Source of the DNA: JBCBST01 sp039819115
GTDB lineage: Bacteria > Bacteroidota > Rhodothermia > Balneolales > Balneolaceae
Length of the DNA: 8,202 nucleotides
Direction of reading: 5' to 3'
NCBI GenBank assembly: GCA_039819115.1
Contig: JBCBST010000136.1
Location: 1 to 8,202, forward strand
How positions within the stretch are numbered: position 1 is the first letter of the stretch; each line of letters begins with the position of its first letter. Below are positions 6,300 to 8,202 of this stretch, piece after piece. The notes beneath the pieces are model-generated. The model was not told the DNA's origin, made no database searches, and worked only from the letters and a program-made list of their open reading frames with translations. The translations under genes were made by a program, and so were the position numbers.

Positions 6300-7713
6300 A
6301 TACTTTTGATGTTTTCCATTTACCCATTCTAAACAAGATAATGGCAAATAGTCCCAACAGGGATTCGGCAATTACAATAGAATATAAAACGCCTTCTATT
6401 TCCCATTTCAGGATAATGGCTAACCCGTACGCTACCGGGATTTCAATAAGCCAAAAGCATACAAAGTTGATCAGGGTAGGAGTTAAGGTGTCTCCGGCTC
6501 CGTTAAATGCCTGAATTATGACCATTCCAAAGCCATAAGCAAGATATCCATAACAAATGATACGCAGGCTCTTTGCCCCGATAGCCACAATTTCCGGTTC
6601 TGCGGTAAAAAAGGTGATGATAGGCTCCGCAAATACATAAAAGGCTATACCTACAAAAACGAGGAAGCATACATTCACCATTGCGCTGATCCAGGTAGAT
6701 CGTTCTGCCCGATCAGGCTTACCCGCCCCCAGGTTTTGTCCCACTAAAGTAGCAGCAGCATTACTAAATCCCCATGCAGGGAGTATTGAAAAAATCAGAA
6801 CTCTGATGGCAATGGTATATCCGGCTAATGCCACACTACCAAATTCTGCCATGATCCTAACCAGGCCAATCCAGCTTGAGGTTGCAATAATAAACTGTCC
6901 AATGCCACCGAGAGAGATCCGAATCAGCTTGACGATCACATCCCATTGAACCACTAAATCCTTACGGGTAATGCGTATCCTGTGGTTGGGACGGAACAAA
7001 TAATAAAACTGTAGCAACACCCCTGCACTGCGGCCAATAACCGTAGCCACAGCAGCTCCTTTTATGCCAAGTTCCGGAAAAAAACCAATCCCGAAGATCA
7101 GGAGTGGATCCAGAACAATATTGATCCCATTAGCCAGCCACAGCACCCTCATGGAAATAGCGGCATCGCCTGCTCCTCTGAACACGGCATTAACCACAAA
7201 TAGTAACATGATCACAATATTTGTAGCCAGTAAAATTCGCGTATAACCAGAATATTCATTCACAATAGAAGCCTCTGCACCCATCAAGGCAAGAAGGGAA
7301 TCGCTGAAGAAAAGTCCAAGAAGAGCAACCGGTAACGAAACAATAAAGGAGATTACAATAGCCTGAACAGCAGCCTGATTTGCAGAGGCATGGTCTTTTT
7401 CACCAATACGCCTGGAAACAATAGCCGTGGTTCCCATAGCTAACCCAATCGCAACGGCATAGATGATCGTAAGCAACGACTCGGTAATACCGACCGTAGC
7501 AACCGCCTGTGCACCCAGTTTTGAGACAAAGAATATATCTACGACAGCAAAAACCGACTCCATGAGCATTTCGAGTACCATCGGGATCGAAAGCACCAAA
7601 ATGGCTCTGGGGATGGAACCTTGCGTGAAATCGCGTTCCGTACCAGCTAAAGAGTCTTTAATATCGCGCCAGATGCTATTGTTTAATTCCGTACTGGCTT
7701 TTGATTCGGTCAT
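6298..7713 (-). CDS. MATE family multidrug/cation antiporter
   Basis: This 471-residue inner-membrane protein should export drugs or organic cations in exchange for Na+ or H+. It has about 12 membrane helices in two homologous halves after an N-terminal cytoplasmic stretch of about 30 residues. The paired signature motifs are FRGAGD (178-183) in the first half and FNGAGD (403-408) in the second. Other family features are the early helix around IPMVLEMLMESVFAVVDIFF (43-62), LDPLLIFGIG (201-210) and VGQNLGAG (324-331) at the start of the second half. The length is normal and no break is seen. The ATG overlaps the stop of the upstream gene as ATGA, and SUI1 follows after 13 bases, so the gene is the middle member of an operon. 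Substrate and subfamily (NorM- or DinF-like) cannot be read from the sequence. Confidence 0.94.
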   Translation of the reverse strand: MTESKASTELNNSIWRDIKDSLAGTERDFTQGSIPRAILVLSIPMVLEMLMESVFAVVDIFFVSKLGAQAVATVGITESLLTIIYAVAIGLAMGTTAIVSRRIGEKDHASANQAAVQAIVISFIVSLPVALLGLFFSDSLLALMGAEASIVNEYSGYTRILLATNIVIMLLFVVNAVFRGAGDAAISMRVLWLANGINIVLDPLLIFGIGFFPELGIKGAAVATVIGRSAGVLLQFYYLFRPNHRIRITRKDLVVQWDVIVKLIRISLGGIGQFIIATSSWIGLVRIMAEFGSVALAGYTIAIRVLIFSILPAWGFSNAAATLVGQNLGAGKPDRAERSTWISAMVNVCFLVFVGIAFYVFAEPIITFFTAEPEIVAIGAKSLRIICYGYLAYGFGMVIIQAFNGAGDTLTPTLINFVCFWLIEIPVAYGLAIILKWEIEGVLYSIVIAESLLGLFAIILFRMGKWKTSKV

Positions 7714-8202
7714 ACAGGGCGTTGAGAAGCTAGATTTGCTCCATTAAGTCTGACTTTTTGAATATTCCAGACCAGTTTTTCGAAGAAAGAGGTTGGACTT
7801 GGAAAGCGCACTACAGTGTGAGCTTTCCGTTCCAGGGTTTTGTCGAGGTGCTTTTCATCTTTAAGTACAATGAGTACCGAACAGGGGAGTTCTTGAATAC
7901 GCTTCAGGAAATACTTTTCCTGTGGGGTGGCGTATTTAACGGAAGAATAGGTATACCCTACATACACGCCGCACAGCTGCTCGGCGTCCGTGCAAATCAG
8001 TAGTGCTTGTTCTTTATCCATTTCTTCGACGAATCGATCTATGTTTTGTCTGGTCACCTCAAGATCAGGAGTAACAACATCAGAAAGTGAGCGTTCTACG
8101 ACAGAACCGAACGTTTCCCTTTTTAAAGATTCTATAGCAAATTTCCGATTTGGAGAAAATGCACCAGCATACACAATAAGTTGATGGGTGTTGTTGTCCC
8201 CA
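7710..8202 (-). CDS. Degenerate AAA+ ATPase-like protein, C-terminal part (5' end outside window)
   Basis: The frame is open to the right edge, giving 163 residues of a longer protein. A GTG at 8174 could start it but would cut off the first strand of the fold, so the true start is probably outside. By hand alignment it follows an AAA+ module (numbered from the window edge): a strand QLIVYAG (7-13), a P-loop-like region AFSPNRKF (14-21) with Lys20 but not GxxGxGKT, EVTRQNIDRF (48-57) matching the family's GETEKNL helix, a Walker B-like strand ALLICTDAEQLCG (66-78) where TDAE replaces DEAD, a sensor 1-like strand SVLIVLKDEKHLD (108-120) without the usual Asn, and VVRFPSP (130-136) matching the VEFPFP end of such domains. 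ATP hydrolysis therefore looks unlikely. No membrane segments are seen. Its stop overlaps the MATE start by four bases. The AAA+ assignment is my inference. Confidence 0.6.
   Translation of the reverse strand, partial: GDNNTHQLIVYAGAFSPNRKFAIESLKRETFGSVVERSLSDVVTPDLEVTRQNIDRFVEEMDKEQALLICTDAEQLCGVYVGYTYSSVKYATPQEKYFLKRIQELPCSVLIVLKDEKHLDKTLERKAHTVVRFPSPTSFFEKLVWNIQKVRLNGANLASQRPV

Noticed and set aside
6285..6371. A longer SUI1 gene starting at ATG 6371.
   Set aside because: It would overlap the MATE coding region by 74 bases and add 29 residues unlike any SUI1 protein, while GTG 6284 has a well-placed Shine-Dalgarno.
7463..8184. Open frames on the plus strand opposite the MATE and AAA+-like genes.
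   Set aside because: They are antisense to well-supported coding sequence and show no recognisable motifs or signals.

Overview
The window looks like chromosomal DNA from a Bacteroidota/Balneolota-type bacterium, possibly Balneola or Gracilimonas related. That placement is an inference. It rests on two short-signal lipoproteins with a Cys at position 16-20, moderate GC, almost no Shine-Dalgarno sequences before the start codons, and A-rich or T-rich leaders instead. The gene families (FKBP lipoprotein, RhlE-like helicase with a Lys-rich tail, DUF4920) also fit. Coding density is high, no gap without a gene exceeds 300 bases, and no insertion sequence, tRNA, rRNA, CRISPR array or phage module is visible.

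Left part (1-4120). A strong rightward terminator (27-60) closes a gene lying off the left edge. A leftward FKBP-type prolyl isomerase lipoprotein (144-851) ends at a weaker terminator. Divergent from it, across 128 bp, is an RhlE-type DEAD-box RNA helicase (980-2437) that starts at TTG. It is followed by an alkaline phosphatase lipoprotein (2506-3699). A small four-helix membrane protein of unknown function (3716-4120, leftward) converges on the phosphatase.

Middle part (4170-6054, rightward). An endonuclease VIII-type DNA glycosylase (Nei) is followed by an exported DUF4920 protein. Three bases after that comes a small HExxH putative metallopeptidase. The last two are probably co-transcribed.

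Right part (8202-6060, leftward). An apparent operon reads: the C-terminal part of a protein that looks like a decayed AAA+ ATPase, then a MATE-family multidrug/cation antiporter overlapping it by 4 bp (ATGA), then a minimal SUI1/YciH translation factor. The SUI1 gene has a GTG start and the only good Shine-Dalgarno sequence in the window, lying across the MATE stop codon.

Most of the window is ordinary housekeeping content. The points worth a second look are the AAA+-like protein with lost nucleotide-binding motifs, the Nei protein missing the fourth zinc-finger Cys, the metallopeptidase apparently missing its third metal ligand, and the unusual starts of the helicase and SUI1 genes. I see no convincing evidence of an entirely new system.
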